From: Euglena gracilis
Lineage: Eukaryota; Euglenida; Euglenophyceae; Euglenales
Assembly: GCA_039621445.1 (NCBI GenBank)
Contig: CP154956.1
Location: forward strand, 44,373,291 to 44,437,290
DNA length: 64,000 nucleotides
Direction of reading: 5' to 3'
Part shown: positions 30,457 through 42,950 of the stretch, piece by piece
Numbering within the stretch: position 1 is the stretch's first letter
Layout: each line of letters starts with the position of its first letter
Translations under genes and position numbers: made by a program
The notes under the pieces: model-generated
Told to the model about the DNA's origin: nothing
The model's database searches: none
What the model saw: the letters and a program-made list of their open reading frames with translations, nothing else

Positions 30457-30648
30457 GACGAGCCACCTGGCCAAGGCCACCCTCCCCCTGCCACAGGTCC
30501 TCTTTTCCATACCAGTGCCACTGTACCAACTGCAGAGCCTCAACGCCATCGCCAGCCCCCGGCAGACATACATTGGCAACCGCATCAGCATCAGCGCCAG
30601 CACCGTGCATGGCTGGCCACTCCACCCTGATCAACCGCATCATAACCG
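30457..30648 (+). CDS. Exon-like block, conventional splice sites
   Basis: Acceptor ctctccAG and donor GTGAGG frame an open stretch: SHLAKATLPLPQVLFSIPVP, LYQLQSLNAIASPRQTYIGN and RISISAS. Beta-strand-like; no family recognised. Confidence 0.6.
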
Positions 30649-31689
30649 GTGAGGAAGGGCATTATTTGTGGATGTGAGGCGAGTTGCCATTGTACCCGTC
30701 TTTTTTTCAAGGCCAGACTTCTCCAAAGCATTTTTTTGTCATGCATTATATGTGGTAGTTCAAGGAACCATTTATCTGATATTTTATGAAACTTAAATTT
30801 AAGTTGCTGAGATATTGTTCAGCATCATGCCCAAATTTTTCAAATCAAATGGAGGAACCACCCACCAGAGGATTTCACCTGTGTGGTGTGAAGGGCCAGA
30901 TTTTCATCTTCCTTATTGCCCCTCAAACCACGACTGTGTTAGTTCTTCTTTTTTTGGGTGCTTAAAATCCTTGGCACCTGCTGGTATGGAGAAGGGGGTC
31001 TGGATTTTTCAAGTATTGGGATTCGAGGCTTGGGGTGTTGGGTTGTGATTGGGAAGGTGGCGTCTGGCTTCGGGTGGTGAGAATCCTGAGGGGGGAGGTC
31101 TTTTTTTTGGGGGGGGGTCTGTTTCACTTCTTGCTAAATATTGGTAGGTGGAATTATTTTGGGTAATGTTGTTTTCAGGGGGTGGTTTTTTTTATTAGTT
31201 TCCAGGTTTTTCACATCTCTCCAATTGATGATGATGCTTGGTTCAAATTTCATTGGACCAATGATTTTTGTCAATTTCTTCCTTGAAAAATAAAGTTTTT
31301 CCAGGATGCAAAGAATCCATACTTCCTGCCCCTCCCCCGCCCACCAACCACCCCTGTCTGATGGTCGGTGGTTGGTGACCGAAAAAAGCTTAGGCTTGTT
31401 GATACCCCCTGGTCTGGCCCCCCGACCCCGCCCCCCGATCCCCCCGGCCCCCCCAATGCAGGAACCCGGTCGATGGGCAACGGGGGAACTTCTTTCACAG
31501 GACAGCACATTATTTATTACGCTGCAGGGCGGGGTATGCTATTTGCAAGGTTTACATTCTCCTCCTATCTGCTGGGGGTCCCAGAACCCCGGCGGTCTTC
31601 CTCTTTTCCCCCTGAAAGACGCACACCCCCGGGAACCTGTCCTCGACCCCCGGCGCCGACCAACTAGTCCTCATGGGGTCCTCACTGCT

Positions 31690-31830
31690 CCGACGGCCAA
31701 CGGCCGGCCATGGGCCACCGCCGTCCGCCGGCTGGCGGTCCGCCCGGCGGCGGGCCTTGCGCCGGTGTCCCCCGTGGCCGCCGCTGCCCGGGAGGCTGTG
31801 GGTGTGGGTGTGGGTGGTCCCCCCCCCTCC
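31690..31830 (+). CDS. Exon-like block, Ala/Val/Pro-rich
   Basis: Frame of TANGRPWATAVRRLAVRPAA and GLAPVSPVAAAAREAVG. Chosen over the other frames by GC at third positions. Boundaries approximate. Confidence 0.45.
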
Positions 31831-32941
31831 TCAACCCAGCTGGCGGCGGTTCATTGGCCGACGGATTTCTCCGCCGCTCTGGTCTCACACAGTTAAAATA
31901 GCCTAAAATGGCCCAAAATGGCCCAAAATGGCCTAAAATGGCCAAAAAGGGCCAAAAATGGCCTAGAATTAAAAAAAAAACTCTGTTGCACAATTTTTTT
32001 TCTGTGGACAACCGAAGCCATCAGGTGATGGTTTTCAGTGTCTTTGTGTATGGCCAAAGCGGCGAATGAGGGGGCGATAGAGGGCCTCTGGGGGTACATT
32101 TTGTTACACCGACACTTCCGGAAATAATGTACGTTTTCTCAAGATATTTTCGAAAAACTGATTTTTGACCGATTTTTAGACCCCGACCAAATGGCAGAGT
32201 CGGAAGAGGGGGGGGGGCGGGCCAATCCTGCCCAGTTTGGACCCCTTCGCAGGTGAATGACTCGGGCCTGGCGGGGAGTTGGGGGTGAAACGGAGGTGAT
32301 TCGGAAACTAGAAATCCAGTCGCTCACAACTGAGAAAAAAATTCCGGGAACGGAGCAGGGATCATGGTGATAATCCTCGGTTTTCATGGTCTACCCAGAG
32401 GGGGGGGGAGAGGGCGGGGGTCCAACCCCCTCCCCTTTTCCCTGGTGGTAAGCTTCTCTCTTACCCATAAAGGGATAAGAGCTCAGCGGCCCCCACCTAT
32501 TGCTTAAAATGGCCTAAATTGGGCTAAAATGACCTAAAATGGCCTAAACTGGCCTAAAATGGGCAAATTTGGTCTTGACCATAGGTGCTTGCACACCGCC
32601 AATGAGTTCGGGTGGAGTCTGCGCATGCTTGCCGCGGAAACTGATCTTCTTGGAATTTCCACTGGAAGGCTACTGCCACTGGTGTGGATTAGGGTCTGCA
32701 GGGAAAAGCACGGGGGGGGGATACTGTGGTGGCTCCACATCCATCCAGGCAGCCTCCCAGAACCCAACGGCTGGATGCTGTCCACCGACGATGCGGCGCC
32801 GAATTTAATAATATTTGTCCATTGCCGCCCCTGCCTCTCCGCAGAGAAGGACTTGCACCGCCGCGCGCACCATCGGACCCGGCTGTGTTCCAAGGTTTTG
32901 TGTTGCATTGCGGTGGGGCCACAGTGGTGTGCCTGGGGGGG

Positions 32942-33118
32942 CATTGCCCCCGACACCAGCGGCCTGCCCCCAAACACGTCGCAACTGTCCCTGGCGGTGC
33001 GGCTGACGGGCACTGTCTCCGCTGTGCCGGTCCAGCGGTGCACCACCGTGACCATCGACCTGGTCCCCACCGCCACCGTGCCCTGTGCCGAGGACCGTCT
33101 TTGTGCCTCGAAGGTGAA
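32942..33118 (+). CDS. Exon-like block with a sequon and Cys pair
   Basis: Frame of GIAPDTSGLPPNTSQLSLAV, RLTGTVSAVPVQRCTTVTID and LVPTATVPCAEDRLCASK. Ends at GTGAAGGTGAGG. CTG upstream fits a nonconventional start. An extra short coding stretch may lie at 32745-32810. Confidence 0.62.
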
Positions 33119-33808
33119 GGTGAGGGTGAGCACATTCGCTTGGTATGCAAAGAATTCTTGCTGCCTGCCACAGAACGAATCCCATGGGCGGGCGGATTCG
33201 AATTACAAGGTTGCATTTTTTATAACCCGGAAAGTGTATATTTACCTACGATTTCAGTTCTTTTGCTCAATGTGGGAAATAGAGGCACTCTTTTTTTCTC
33301 CCAACTGTGTTTGTTGTACGCTTTAAAAAGGAAGAGTACCGAATTTGCCCGTTTTGTATTTCTCATCCTGCATGTCAATTGAAAGTCCCCACCCTTTTCT
33401 AAGCACCACCTTGTGTAAGCATCCTCCCCCCCAGTTCTTGACCATCTCTTTAAAGATCATCTTCTCGGGAGGCTTATTTTGTTGGCGGTTTTAAACTTAA
33501 ATTTTCTAAAAAAAATTGAATTCGAATTTCTAAAATTTCTCGAAAGTTTCGAATTTTAGAAACTTCTGAAGCTTGATTTGGTCAGATGTTGTTGATTTTT
33601 GCATCCAAATGCCCGTAAGTTCCACAGTGGACTTTCAAAACCAGGGTAATTTCTCACTTTTTTTTTTTTGGCGTGAAGCGCCGGATTTACTTTGCAGTCA
33701 AAATTTTCACCCTTGTCTAACATCCCCCCTCGGTTCTCATCCACATTATGGCAAACTAAGCCCCCCCCCCCCCGGTTCTGAACCATCTTTTCCGTTCTTC
33801 GACGTACT

Positions 33809-33931
33809 CGCACCAGACTCACAGCAGACGGACCTCCAGCCACCTCAGCATTGTCGCTGAGCTCTTACGTTGGCCAGGCCGATAGCACCATCATCGCTAA
33901 GGTGACGACCGACGATTCCCCACTAGTCAAT
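33809..33931 (+). CDS. Exon-like block ending in a GTAAGT donor
   Basis: Frame of RTRLTADGPPATSALSLSSY and VGQADSTIIAKVTTDDSPLV. The donor GTAAGT is the best conventional donor in the window. Confidence 0.6.
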
Positions 33932-34499
33932 GTAAGTGGCTTCACATGGACGATCATCCAGTGGGCTCTGGGCTACCTCACCTGTACCTCCCCCCCAATT
34001 CACTTGCTTGCACCCCACTGATCATCTTCTGTTCCAGATGCCGCTTAAAATGTTGGCTGGCTCTGTGTTATCTTTGTGACGTTGTGTTATTTTTTTGGTC
34101 ATTTGCGTGTCCCAATCATCTGATAACCAATGGAGGAGAAAGCAAGCACTTTCTTTTGTTGCGTTTTGTGTGTGTGTTTTACCTCTGTATCCAATTTTTG
34201 TCGGCTGTTCTTGTCGGTTCATTGTCTTTTTTTTGACAGTATGTGGTCAAATTGGTTGTTTTTTTTGGCTGACAAATCAGAATGCTCTCAAATTTTTTGG
34301 AATTTTTCGTTCTGCCAAGAGCCTTAAATTAAATTTCCATTTTTCTGCACGCGTATGTATCTCTTGCCCCCCTCCCACGGTGGCGGTTGTGCACGAACCA
34401 CATGCGCGCTCCAATCTTGTCACACACCATTCCTTTCACCGACGTGCCCCATCCCTCCACTTTGATGCCTCTGCGTACCTCCGCCTTTCCTCTTTCCCT

Positions 34500-34620
34500 G
34501 CCGAAAGGCACGGGGAGGCAGAGCCCGCTGCCGCCGGCCTAGGCCTCCCTGTCACCACTGCAGGGCCCACCGCGGCGCTCCTCTTGCCCCTCGTGCCGGC
34601 CACCACCAACGGTGGTCGCT
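34500..34620 (+). CDS. Exon-like block, hydrophobic Ala/Leu/Pro-rich
   Basis: Frame of AEPAAAGLGLPVTTAGPTAA and LLLPLVPATTNGG. Boundaries uncertain. Confidence 0.4.
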
Positions 34621-34993
34621 GGGGATGTCCAGCGCTCGCCTGGCGGTGCCTCGTTTTTTTTTTTTGGCTTCGTCTGCTGTCCGTCACAGTAGCACGATGG
34701 GGTAAATTGGAGGACTTGTGTTGATTTTGGGCGTCAGCCGATCGGAAGTATGTCCGGAGAGCCCAGTGGTCTGGAATAACACATTGCCTTATTGCAGTGT
34801 AATTTTTGCTCCCCCGCCTGCAGGAGTCAACCACTCGAACTTTTATTACAAGGACTCCCGCCACAAAATTTCAATATGAAGCGCGCCAGGAACACCGCCT
34901 CTCTTAGCCCTGCCCTCACATCGTCCACCAATGTCCTACACGATGTCTTTCCCCACCAGCTTTACCTGACTCTCTGCTGGAAAACCCCACCAA

Positions 34994-35160
34994 GGATACG
35001 ATGGAGGCTACAGCGCTGCCCCTGCCTTCGGCCGCTCCATGACGTGCCAGGCCACCGTGACCGCCTTGGGGGTGGCTCCTGCCGTTGTGCTGGACATCAT
35101 CCAGACGCAGTGCTCCGCTGAAACGGCCTCCGATTGGGCTGCGGCAGGCCCCCTTGGGTC
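34994..35160 (+). CDS. Exon-like block
   Basis: Frame of GYDGGYSAAPAFGRSMTCQA, TVTALGVAPAVVLDIIQTQC and SAETASDWAAAGPLG. Strong third-position GC. No family recognised. Confidence 0.6.
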
Positions 35161-35795
35161 TTGACATCTCGTCCCCTTGGGTGAGAAGGCCCTTGGGGGT
35201 TTTTGTGTTTGGCCGTAAGAATCAAACTCCCAAGGCCAAAACCATGTGTGTTTTCCAATACCAATAATCTTTCCGTCCACAATGTCCATTTTTGTTATTT
35301 ATTTTCAAAAAAAATGCCAGAATGTCAATTCTTTGGATATTCCCATGCAATGCTGCCTGCGCTGCGCCTGTGCGTCCTTTTTCCAAGTGGGGGGGTCCTT
35401 CAATGAAAGCCCCTATGGGGGTTTACCGTCCCACGTGGACCCTTCTCCGTTTTCTTTCTCTTTTCACACAATGACTGCTTCCGTCAAAAACGCCCAGCGA
35501 CCAGTGGGCTCCACTATGGGGAAACAATAAACCCAGCCACCAGCCAACCAAAGGGCACACGGGGGGCGTGGGTGCGATCCGGGCTCTGCGTCACGGAGTT
35601 CTGAGTGGCACCCCAGTTCGCTGTGGCCGAGGCTGGGCAGGAGATGCCTTGGCATCACCCAGAGCCTCCTGGAGGTCACCTCCGACACACCCACACCAGA
35701 CACTCCCCATCCATACCAATCCAGAAGAGCTGGAGGGAGGAACAGTTAGAAATACAGACAGACAATCACGTACCACACACATGCGACCTGCAGCG

Positions 35796-35994
35796 GTCCA
35801 GCGACAACAGCAGCCTCCGGTGCCTCCAGGCTGCCACGGCCATGACCACAGTCGCCAATGCGACAGGGACCACACCACAGGCTGCAGCGGTGCTGGTGGC
35901 CCAGACTCTCACCAACGTGGCGCTTGGCTTGCTGTTGAACAGCTCCCTGGACTCCAACGCCGTGCTGATGCATCCGGGACCACTCTCTGCTCTG
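35796..35994 (+). CDS. Exon-like block with three sequons, helical
   Basis: Frame of SSDNSSLRCLQAATAMTTVA, NATGTTPQAAAVLVAQTLTN and VALGLLLNSSLDSNAVLMHP. Starts after CTG(35788-35790)+5 and ends at a GTATAT donor. The Ala-rich helical pattern recalls the membrane-proximal region of large receptors, but only in composition. Confidence 0.65.
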
Positions 35995-36315
35995 GTATAT
36001 GTCTCCAGTCTGGGTGTGCTACGAAACTGCATGCACACTTGCCCAAAGCAACATGCATTCACAGACACACGCATAGCCTGACCGACAGACAAGCACACCC
36101 GCGTGCATTCAGGTTGGCGCCGCAGACTACTCAATGGGGATACACTTGAAATAGGATACAAGGAACTAGGAACAAGGATGCACTTGAATGATGCAAAACA
36201 AAACACAGACACGTCACACAACACATGCGCGCCACGGGCAACGCTGGAGCCCACAAAAACCCCCAACCGCCTGCCACACGTCTGTCCCCCCTCCATTTGC
36301 CTCCCGCCGCCAGGG

Positions 36316-36405
36316 CCCCGTCCCCAGCTCAGCGTGCTCACCACTTCCACCATGGCCGCCTCCAACCTTCAGTTGCAAAGTGCCCTGCGCTGCCCACCGC
36401 CCGGG
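36316..36405 (+). CDS. Exon-like block
   Basis: Frame of PRPQLSVLTTSTMAASNLQL and QSALRCPPPG. Boundaries approximate. Confidence 0.4.
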
Positions 36406-36467
36406 GTTCGGGTCGGGCCCCCCATTCCTGACCCCACCTGATGGGCATCCCATGCCTGCCCCGTTTC

Positions 36468-36845
36468 AGGGAACTGCTCTCGAAGACCAACAGTGGAGCC
36501 TGACGGTGTGGCCCAAGGAAGTCCCCGGCCCGACGCCCCTATTCCTCGGCTTGGCAAAAAAGCAATGCCAGGACCGGTCGCCGGTGCCCGGCAGTCGGCA
36601 GGCAGCGACCTCCGTGTTGGTCCGCGTGGTGGACGCCGGCCGCCTCAACCAGGGCACCCCCCGGCCCACTGGACGGTGCTCACCGCGGTGGCCGGTTATT
36701 GGGGGGGGGGGTCCTGCCGACGACGGGACCTCCGCGGGACCGCTGCTGGCGGTGGCCTCCCCCCTGCTGGCTGTGTTGACGGATGCGCTGGCCATGCCCG
36801 CCCACGGCACCAACGCCCGAGCCTCGCTGGTGGGAGTGGGGGATA
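36468..36845 (+). CDS. Exon-like region, perhaps two exons in the same frame
   Basis: Frame of ALEDQQWSLTVWPKEVPGP, then ATSVLVRVVDAGRLN, then AGPLLAVASPLLAVLTDALA and MPAHGTNARASLVGVGD. The middle part is less coding-like, so a short intron may be present. Confidence 0.5.
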
Positions 36846-37234
36846 TACCTTTTAGGAAGCAGGAGTTGCCCAAAATTTTTGGAAGTTTTGAAGCGATAAA
36901 ACATGTGGAAACCTTCTTCGTCTGACCCCCCAAGTTAATCTGCCTGTTTTCTGAGGTCCTTTTTTGGGCCGTTTCTGCCGGCAGTTTGGTTTGTAGTAAT
37001 GGACCGGCACAAGGCCAGCAAAAGGGTCTAAACTTTTGAGTGAAAGTCGAAATGCCGAAAACTTCCCAGAATTTTCAGGAGAGTGGAAATACGCTTCGCC
37101 CCTATTCTACGGCGCTTTGTGTTTTGCTGCACCGGAAATGCCGAGCTGCAAGGTGTCCCTGTGTGCCCTGGTACCGTTCAGCGCCTCAGTCAGGGACGGT
37201 CATCTGCCTTCGCACACCGACTCAAACCCGGGCT

Positions 37235-37335
37235 CGTTCCCAGCACGGACCCCACAGAGGAGCTAGCCCAGAGCCTGGCTGCCGTCCTGGACCGGGCGGC
37301 CGTCACGGTGGCCGCCAGCCAAGGGGCCAGGGGTT
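37235..37335 (+). CDS. Exon-like block, helical
   Basis: Frame of TDPTEELAQSLAAVLDRAAV and TVAASQGARG. A possible companion exon at 37135-37200 encodes MPSCKVSLCALVPFSASVRD. Confidence 0.45.
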
Positions 37336-37726
37336 GGCATGCACCTGTGGAGGGGATGAAGGCAGGGAGGGAATCAGTGCCACCTCATGCCGGGCGTGGC
37401 CCATCGTTGGATGTCCTCGCAGCGACAGTGCTCATCCTTTCGAGAGGTTGCTGTACCGCCCCTCCTCTGTTTCTCAGCTGCTTCTGACCTGGTGGGGCCG
37501 TGGGCGGACATCCAGGCATTAACAATGCGCGAACCGCCCGCCTGGGTGGGGGGTTTGGTCCCATCATCCGGCTGTACCATGCGACTCTCTGAAGGGTTTT
37601 CTGTCGCTGGGGTTCCGGGTGGGTCAATGGAGAAGGCCGTGGTGTGGAGCGGCTGTTGACCTTTGGAGCAAGTCGCCGAATGGATGGGCGAGGGCTGGGC
37701 AGTCAGGGTGCCCGGCCCCTGCCGGC

Positions 37727-37895
37727 ACAGCTGTACTCCTCCTCCGCGGCGCAGTCCCCGACGCAGTGCCTCAACCTGTCCTGGGCCTACCAGACGGCGG
37801 GCAGCCTGCCCCTGGGGTTTGCCGGGCTGCAGCTCACCGCCGCCCTGGCCGGCGTCCTGCCCCCCACGGTGCGGCTCATGCCCAGGACCGCCCCG
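37727..37895 (+). CDS. Exon-like block with nonconventional ends
   Basis: Frame of QLYSSSAAQSPTQCLNLSWA, YQTAGSLPLGFAGLQLTAAL and AGVLPPTVRLMPRTAP. CTG (37719-37721)+5 precedes it and gggCAG follows it. NLS sequon. Confidence 0.65.
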
Positions 37896-38029
37896 GGGCA
37901 GCGCCGTCAGCTAATCCGGTCCTCTTTATCAGCAATGGACTGGCTTCGCCACGAGGGCCAGACTGTACTGCCACCAGCAGTGCCACAAGTGGACAATTTT
38001 CAGTTTGTTCAATGCGTTTCAAAAACGGG

Positions 38030-38345
38030 CTCCCCCCCTCCTTGACCCCCCACCTGCCAAGGGGGTTTGAACCTGACCGACTTCTGGGGGGCACCGAGGA
38101 ACTCCCCCAAAAGTTTCATTTTTTTCTGGCGCTTTTCATCTTTTTTTTGAGCTAAAGATTGTGGCAACTTTGACAATCTTTTGCTCAAATGGTGCCCAAA
38201 GTGGCATTTCGGGTAGTTTTTTGGGGGGTAAAATTGGCCTGGAGCTTTGTGCTGGACTGAAAATCGATTATTTCGGCCACGCCACTGTTTACGTAGGGGG
38301 TCCCCCCCCCTGCCCCCCCCCCCCACGTGCCCTGTTATGGAACCC
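38030..38345. repeat. Dispersed intron repeat with gccactgttt (copy)
   Basis: Matches the series in 22940-23345: caactttgacaat, ggtgcccaaagtggcattt, ggccacgccactgttta, then a C-run and a cctgttatggaaccctg end. Confidence 0.6.
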
Positions 38346-38611
38346 TGGGGTGGGGTGACTGACTGATTTCCAACTTCTTGGCCGAACTTGGCCGAACTTG
38401 GCCGAACAACTCCAACGTCTTGGCCGAAAGTGGCCCACCCGACACACCGGAAATAATTTTGGGGGTTGACCAAAGTCCATTGATTGTGAGCCATTTTGGC
38501 CTGAGTGATCGTGTGAGGGGGGGGGTTGCGAGTTACTGGTTTTAACAAAAATGTTGAAAAGGTGCATTCAAAAAAGATTGTAGTGGAAAGTGAAGGGAAA
38601 GGATCTGGAAA

Positions 38612-38760
38612 GGTCTGTCCTGCCATCAGTGCTGTCGACGACCCAGCGCTGCAACGTCTTCCGCAACACTCTGGGGGCCGATGCCGAGGTCCTCCCAAGG
38701 GCGATCCAGCCCAGGCTTCCGTGTGAAGCAGCTGGGGATCCAATTGAATTCACCGGGGTT
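38612..38760 (+). CDS. Exon-like block
   Basis: Frame of VLPSVLSTTQRCNVFRNTLG, ADAEVLPRAIQPRLPCEAAG and DPIEFTGV. Boundaries approximate. Confidence 0.55.
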
Positions 38761-39304
38761 TGATGTTTAGGGTGTCTGAGATTCCTAGAGGGGTCCGGAC
38801 CAGCCTTTAGCTGGAGGAGAGGCGTGACTGAAGCTAGTCCAGATCCCTGGGGGGGGGTCCGCCAGCAGCCCCAGCTTGTGGAATACTTTTTTTTTCCAGT
38901 GACCAGCGCCGGATTTTTTGCCCCCCCACTACACTTGCCAAAATGTCCATTTTTTTTTTGCATTTTTCAGATTTTTGGGGATAAATTTAGCATGAAAACA
39001 AGTTAAATACCCTAATTTCTGCATCGGCGGAATTGCCCGAAGTGCCTCCAGTTGGAGGCCCAGGGATCCGTTGGGGTTGCATTTTTCTCAACTAGTGGTA
39101 ATTCCAGTCCTGCAGATCCCCCGAGGTCCTTATGTGCAATCCCTTTGTTCCCCCCCCTCCAACCTGCCAGGGAGGTAGCTGGGGATCCACCCCCAATAGT
39201 CAAATGACTGTGCTGGAGATCTTCAGCATTTTTGACACCAAAAGTGCCAAATTTGCATTTTTGTCTGTTTTTTTGCGGAGTTTTTTGGCCATTCCACTTT
39301 TTTT

Positions 39305-39410
39305 TTTGGTGAGGTTGCCACCAACCTCCCACTCTTTGACAATGACGAGGGTGTCCAGACCACCCACCTGGCCTTCCATGTTCAACAATCAGCTGACCAG
39401 CCCCCTGGTC
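39305..39410 (+). CDS. Exon-like block
   Basis: Frame of GEVATNLPLFDNDEGVQTTH and LAFHVQQSADQP. Clear codon bias; boundaries approximate. Confidence 0.5.
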
Positions 39411-39649
39411 AGAGATGTTGATTTGTTGGTTTCCTGGCCTGAAAAGACCACTTTACTGGACACCAAACGTTTTATGCCGCGGCCGATGATCACTGAAGGG
39501 TGCACCCATCACTCAACACAGGAGGATTGTGCTGCAGGAGATCAAAACGTCGATCCCCCCCCCCCACCAGTCCCCCCATTCTCCTGCCTCATACTTGAGG
39601 TGTATACTTGATATACTGATTTATACACGAGGAAAGGAGTCCTGGAGTG

Positions 39650-40000
39650 GTGCCTGCTAGGGGGGAGATTGGACACCTCCTGAGAGAACGGCCAGTCATC
39701 TTTCCCTTGCATTGCAATGGGGTTGTGGCCAGGCTGAAATTTAAGGCAGTACCGACCCCCTCCCCCCTGGGGGTGCCTGCCTGGGCAGCCAGATCTGACA
39801 CCGGGGGCGGGATGGGGCTCATGGCCAAAGGTGCCTGGGCACTCGGCCAAGGCTCTTGCCAAGGCACCAAAAGCCCAGAAAGCTCATTTTTGGGCACTCT
39901 TTGGCCCACGACCAGCAGAGACGACCCCCCCCCCCCCAGGGGGTAATGCCTGCCTGCCTGGCCAGGCACTCCAGGGCACTCCGAGACCCCCCTGGGGTAT
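39650..40000. repeat. Repeat with gcctgcctgggcagg and aaggcacc motifs (copy 1)
   Basis: Contains ggtgcctgcctgggcag, tggccaaaggtgcctgggca and gcctgcctggccaggcactc. A second copy is at 54310-54560. Confidence 0.6.
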
Positions 40001-40070
40001 GTCAAATGGCTGGACCTGGGCCCGGGGGAAGCCCTTTGGGGGGTGCCCCTTGCCACCACCGGCTGCTGCT

Positions 40071-40180
40071 ATTGAACGGGACCAGCGGGGAGCTGCTCAC
40101 GCCGGCGGCGTTCCTGCGTCTGACGGGCGGGGCGGTGGACCTCTGGCCACAGCCGCCCCTGCCAGCCATGGGACACAAAC
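40071..40180 (+). CDS. Exon-like block with a sequon
   Basis: Frame of LLNGTSGELLTPAAFLRLTG and GAVDLWPQPPLPA. CTG(40063-40065)+5 just upstream fits a nonconventional start. Confidence 0.6.
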
Positions 40181-40919
40181 CCGGGGCATGGGCGGCAGCT
40201 CGCACCCACAAAAGGGCACATCTGCTTACAGAGGGGCAACATAATTGAAAAACGCACAAGGGTCACCACCATAGGTTCACTGAACACCTGTGTGACCCCA
40301 TCCCCGGGGGTGGGGTTTTTGAAATTGGGTGGTGGGTGGGTCGGGGCCACTGGACCTCCCCCCCCCCCGCCCAGGGGTGCGCCATGGGTCACATTTTGGC
40401 CCAGACAAAGGGCGGGCTGGAAAATTTCTTCAAGGGGGTTTCAGCTGATTTTGGCTGGGTTTTGAGTGGGTGGTGGGTGGTTGGCCCCGGGGGGGGGTTG
40501 GGGGGGGGGGGGTGTGTTTTCGAAAAGGCGGGTGGGTGGGAAAAGTGTCCCCCCCCAGGGTCACCAAATGAATTCATGGTCACCACTACCAGAAACATTA
40601 CCTCCCCTTTTTTCGGAAAACCTTTAGCCCTGCTAACTGTCAGACAGTCAGAGAATCTGCCTGGGGAAACTGTCAGGGCCTCTGGACTGACCAACCCGTC
40701 AGGTGACAGTTTCCTGGGGTGGAGGGTTGCACTACTGCCATGAACTCCATTCGATTGATTTGTTGGCTACGGAGATGGATGAGAACTCTGTTCTCACAGA
40801 CGGCCGGTTAGGACCGCTAGCCAACGAAAAGGTGCAGGCTTGGTGTGTGGTGGAGGTGTGCATTTGCACTCACTGGTGCGCCTCACGCGTTGTCCGAGGC
40901 GCGGGGCGGGGGCTGCCGT

Positions 40920-41020
40920 GTCGCCGGCGGGCGCCGTTGGTGTTCGAGACCGCCCCCACCGCGACGGCCGGGCGGGCCAAGTTCGGCGTGCAGGTCGTCC
41001 GCCGAGGGGCCGGCTCCGCA
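40920..41020 (+). CDS. Exon-like block
   Basis: Frame of APLVFETAPTATAGRAKFGV and QVVRRGAG. The third-position bias picks this frame over the others. Confidence 0.5.
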
Positions 41021-41102
41021 TCGGGGGGGGGGGGGGTGGGGGTAGCCCAGCCCCTATCCTCCAGCCGGCAGCCCAGCCCCTCCCCTCCAGCCCTCCCAGC
41101 CG

Positions 41103-41245
41103 GTGGCGTGTGTTACGGTGGACCCAACGACAGGGGAGCGGCGGCTGTTTGCCCCGGCCAACGGCACCTGCGGCATGCGGGTTCCGGGCTCCGTGTCCGC
41201 CGGCCGGGAGATGACCGCCTTCAATCTCGTCACTGGGTTTGTCCG
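41103..41245 (+). CDS. Exon-like block with a sequon
   Basis: Frame of VACVTVDPTTGERRLFAPAN, GTCGMRVPGSVSAGREMTAF and NLVT. Two Cys and an NGT sequon. No GPS-type cleavage motif seen. Confidence 0.6.
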
Positions 41246-41494
41246 GCATGTCCCCCCTCATCAAAAACCAACGCACCAAAGCTTTTGGAAGCCGCCTGAC
41301 CGAGAGAAACCTTCCAAATGATGTGCGCTTCTGGTCAAATCTTTTGCCGTAAAACGATGGCATTTTATTTTTTGGCCGTGAGTTGCCGTGAATTCGTCTG
41401 AAACAACTGCTGAGGAAGTCGTCACACGCCACTCTGTATCATCAACTTCAAAACATTTGTTTGTTTTAACTTGGTTGTGTCACCTTTTCAAGTC

Positions 41495-41740
41495 CCCCGG
41501 GGGGGGGGGGGGCTACAGTCAGCCCCGATTTGACTCAGCCAGGCCGCAGCACCCCTCCCCAGGGATAGATGGGAAGCCTTTTCAGTTTTGAGGTGGTAGG
41601 GGGGGTTCGACCCCCCTTGGGGGCGGTTAGGGACCGGACCCCCCGTTGGGCGGGGGGGTCTGGACCCCCATGACAGGTTCCAAAAACAGTGAAATATTTT
41701 CTTCCGTAGCTGTGCGCTGGAAAATGAACAAAAAATGATA
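41495..41740. repeat. Dispersed intron repeat, gatagatgggaag family (copy 2)
   Basis: Same blocks as 18780-19200: agggatagatgggaag, ttttgaggtggtagg, a gacccccc run, then ttccgtagctgtgcgctgg. Confidence 0.65.
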
Positions 41741-42792
41741 TTTTGCTCAGTTTTGTATAGGAAATTCCCTGAGGGGGGGGGGGGGGGGCTGGACCCCCCC
41801 TTCCTTGAAACTGACGTGAGCCCGGAAATTTTTCAGTTTTATGGACCAGCAAAGGGCCAGAAACCAGGCCAAAATTGTTTAAAAAAACCTGATTTTTCTT
41901 TTAAAATAAACCAAAAAATGGGTATTTTTTGAAATTTCTGAAACGTTTTAGGTGGAAGAAACCGAAGCATCAAAAAAATGTGCAACATGCTCAGGGACGG
42001 GAAAGCTTTTTTTCCCCCTGAAGGACCCCCCTTGCGCCAAGCACCGCCAAGGGCCAGGCTGGGAAAAGGGCGAATAAAACACATTTTTTTTTTGATAATT
42101 TGGGTGGCCTTCGATTGCCCAAGCTGCCAAGGATGCGAGGAATTTTTCCCCCGATGTCGACCTGTTCTCGCCGAAAATGCCACATTCCCTTGCCCATTTT
42201 CATGTGGATTTTTCATGGAATGTTCTGGGACAGCGGATTTTCTTTGATTTCCTTAAAGATCGCCCTACCCCCAGAGGTGCCAGCCGAAAAAAATTCGGCT
42301 CAAAGTACCGAAAATTTTTGGAGAGTGGCCAAAAATGTTTGTTGTGTGAGCACAGATGAGGTGACAACCACCCACCCATCTCCCACGGCTGGACTGCGGC
42401 TGCACATCAGTCGTTAGCTGGGCCACAGAAACTGACATAGGACAACTACCAAACATTGCTTTCAAAAAATAGACATGCAACAACACCAAAACCCCCAGAA
42501 AACCCGCAAAAAGACGTGCTTTGGAGGGACACATATAATTTGTGGCAGAGAGGTTTCTCGACGACGACGGAGAGGTTTTTTTAATTTTATTTTTTTTAAT
42601 GTTATTTCATGAATATTTAATCACGAAAGAAATATGATGTGTATCCCCAAGAGGTGTCCCACTGGGGGGTATATGCGCAAATTTGCATCACTGAAGGACG
42701 ATTTCTGAATTTTGTGTGCATTCATGCGCATGCCCATGTGCGCAACACACCTCCACGTCAAGTGCACACAGAGACCGACACAGTCTGGAATC

Positions 42793-42950
42793 TGCGATGG
42801 TGCATTCCCCGCCCCCATCTGGGTGCCGCTCACCCCCAACGTCGGGCTGGACAACGCGACGGTGTCCCGCACTACCTCCACCGCCAGTGGGGGCACTCAG
42901 GTGGCCATCGCCGCTGGGGTGGGCGCCGCCGTGGCTGAGCCACAGCTCCT
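42793..42950 (+). CDS. Exon-like block before the membrane segment
   Basis: Frame of SGICDGAFPAPIWVPLTPNV, GLDNATVSRTTSTASGGTQV and AIAAGVGAAVAEP. NAT sequon and a small-residue hydrophobic tail. Confidence 0.58.
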
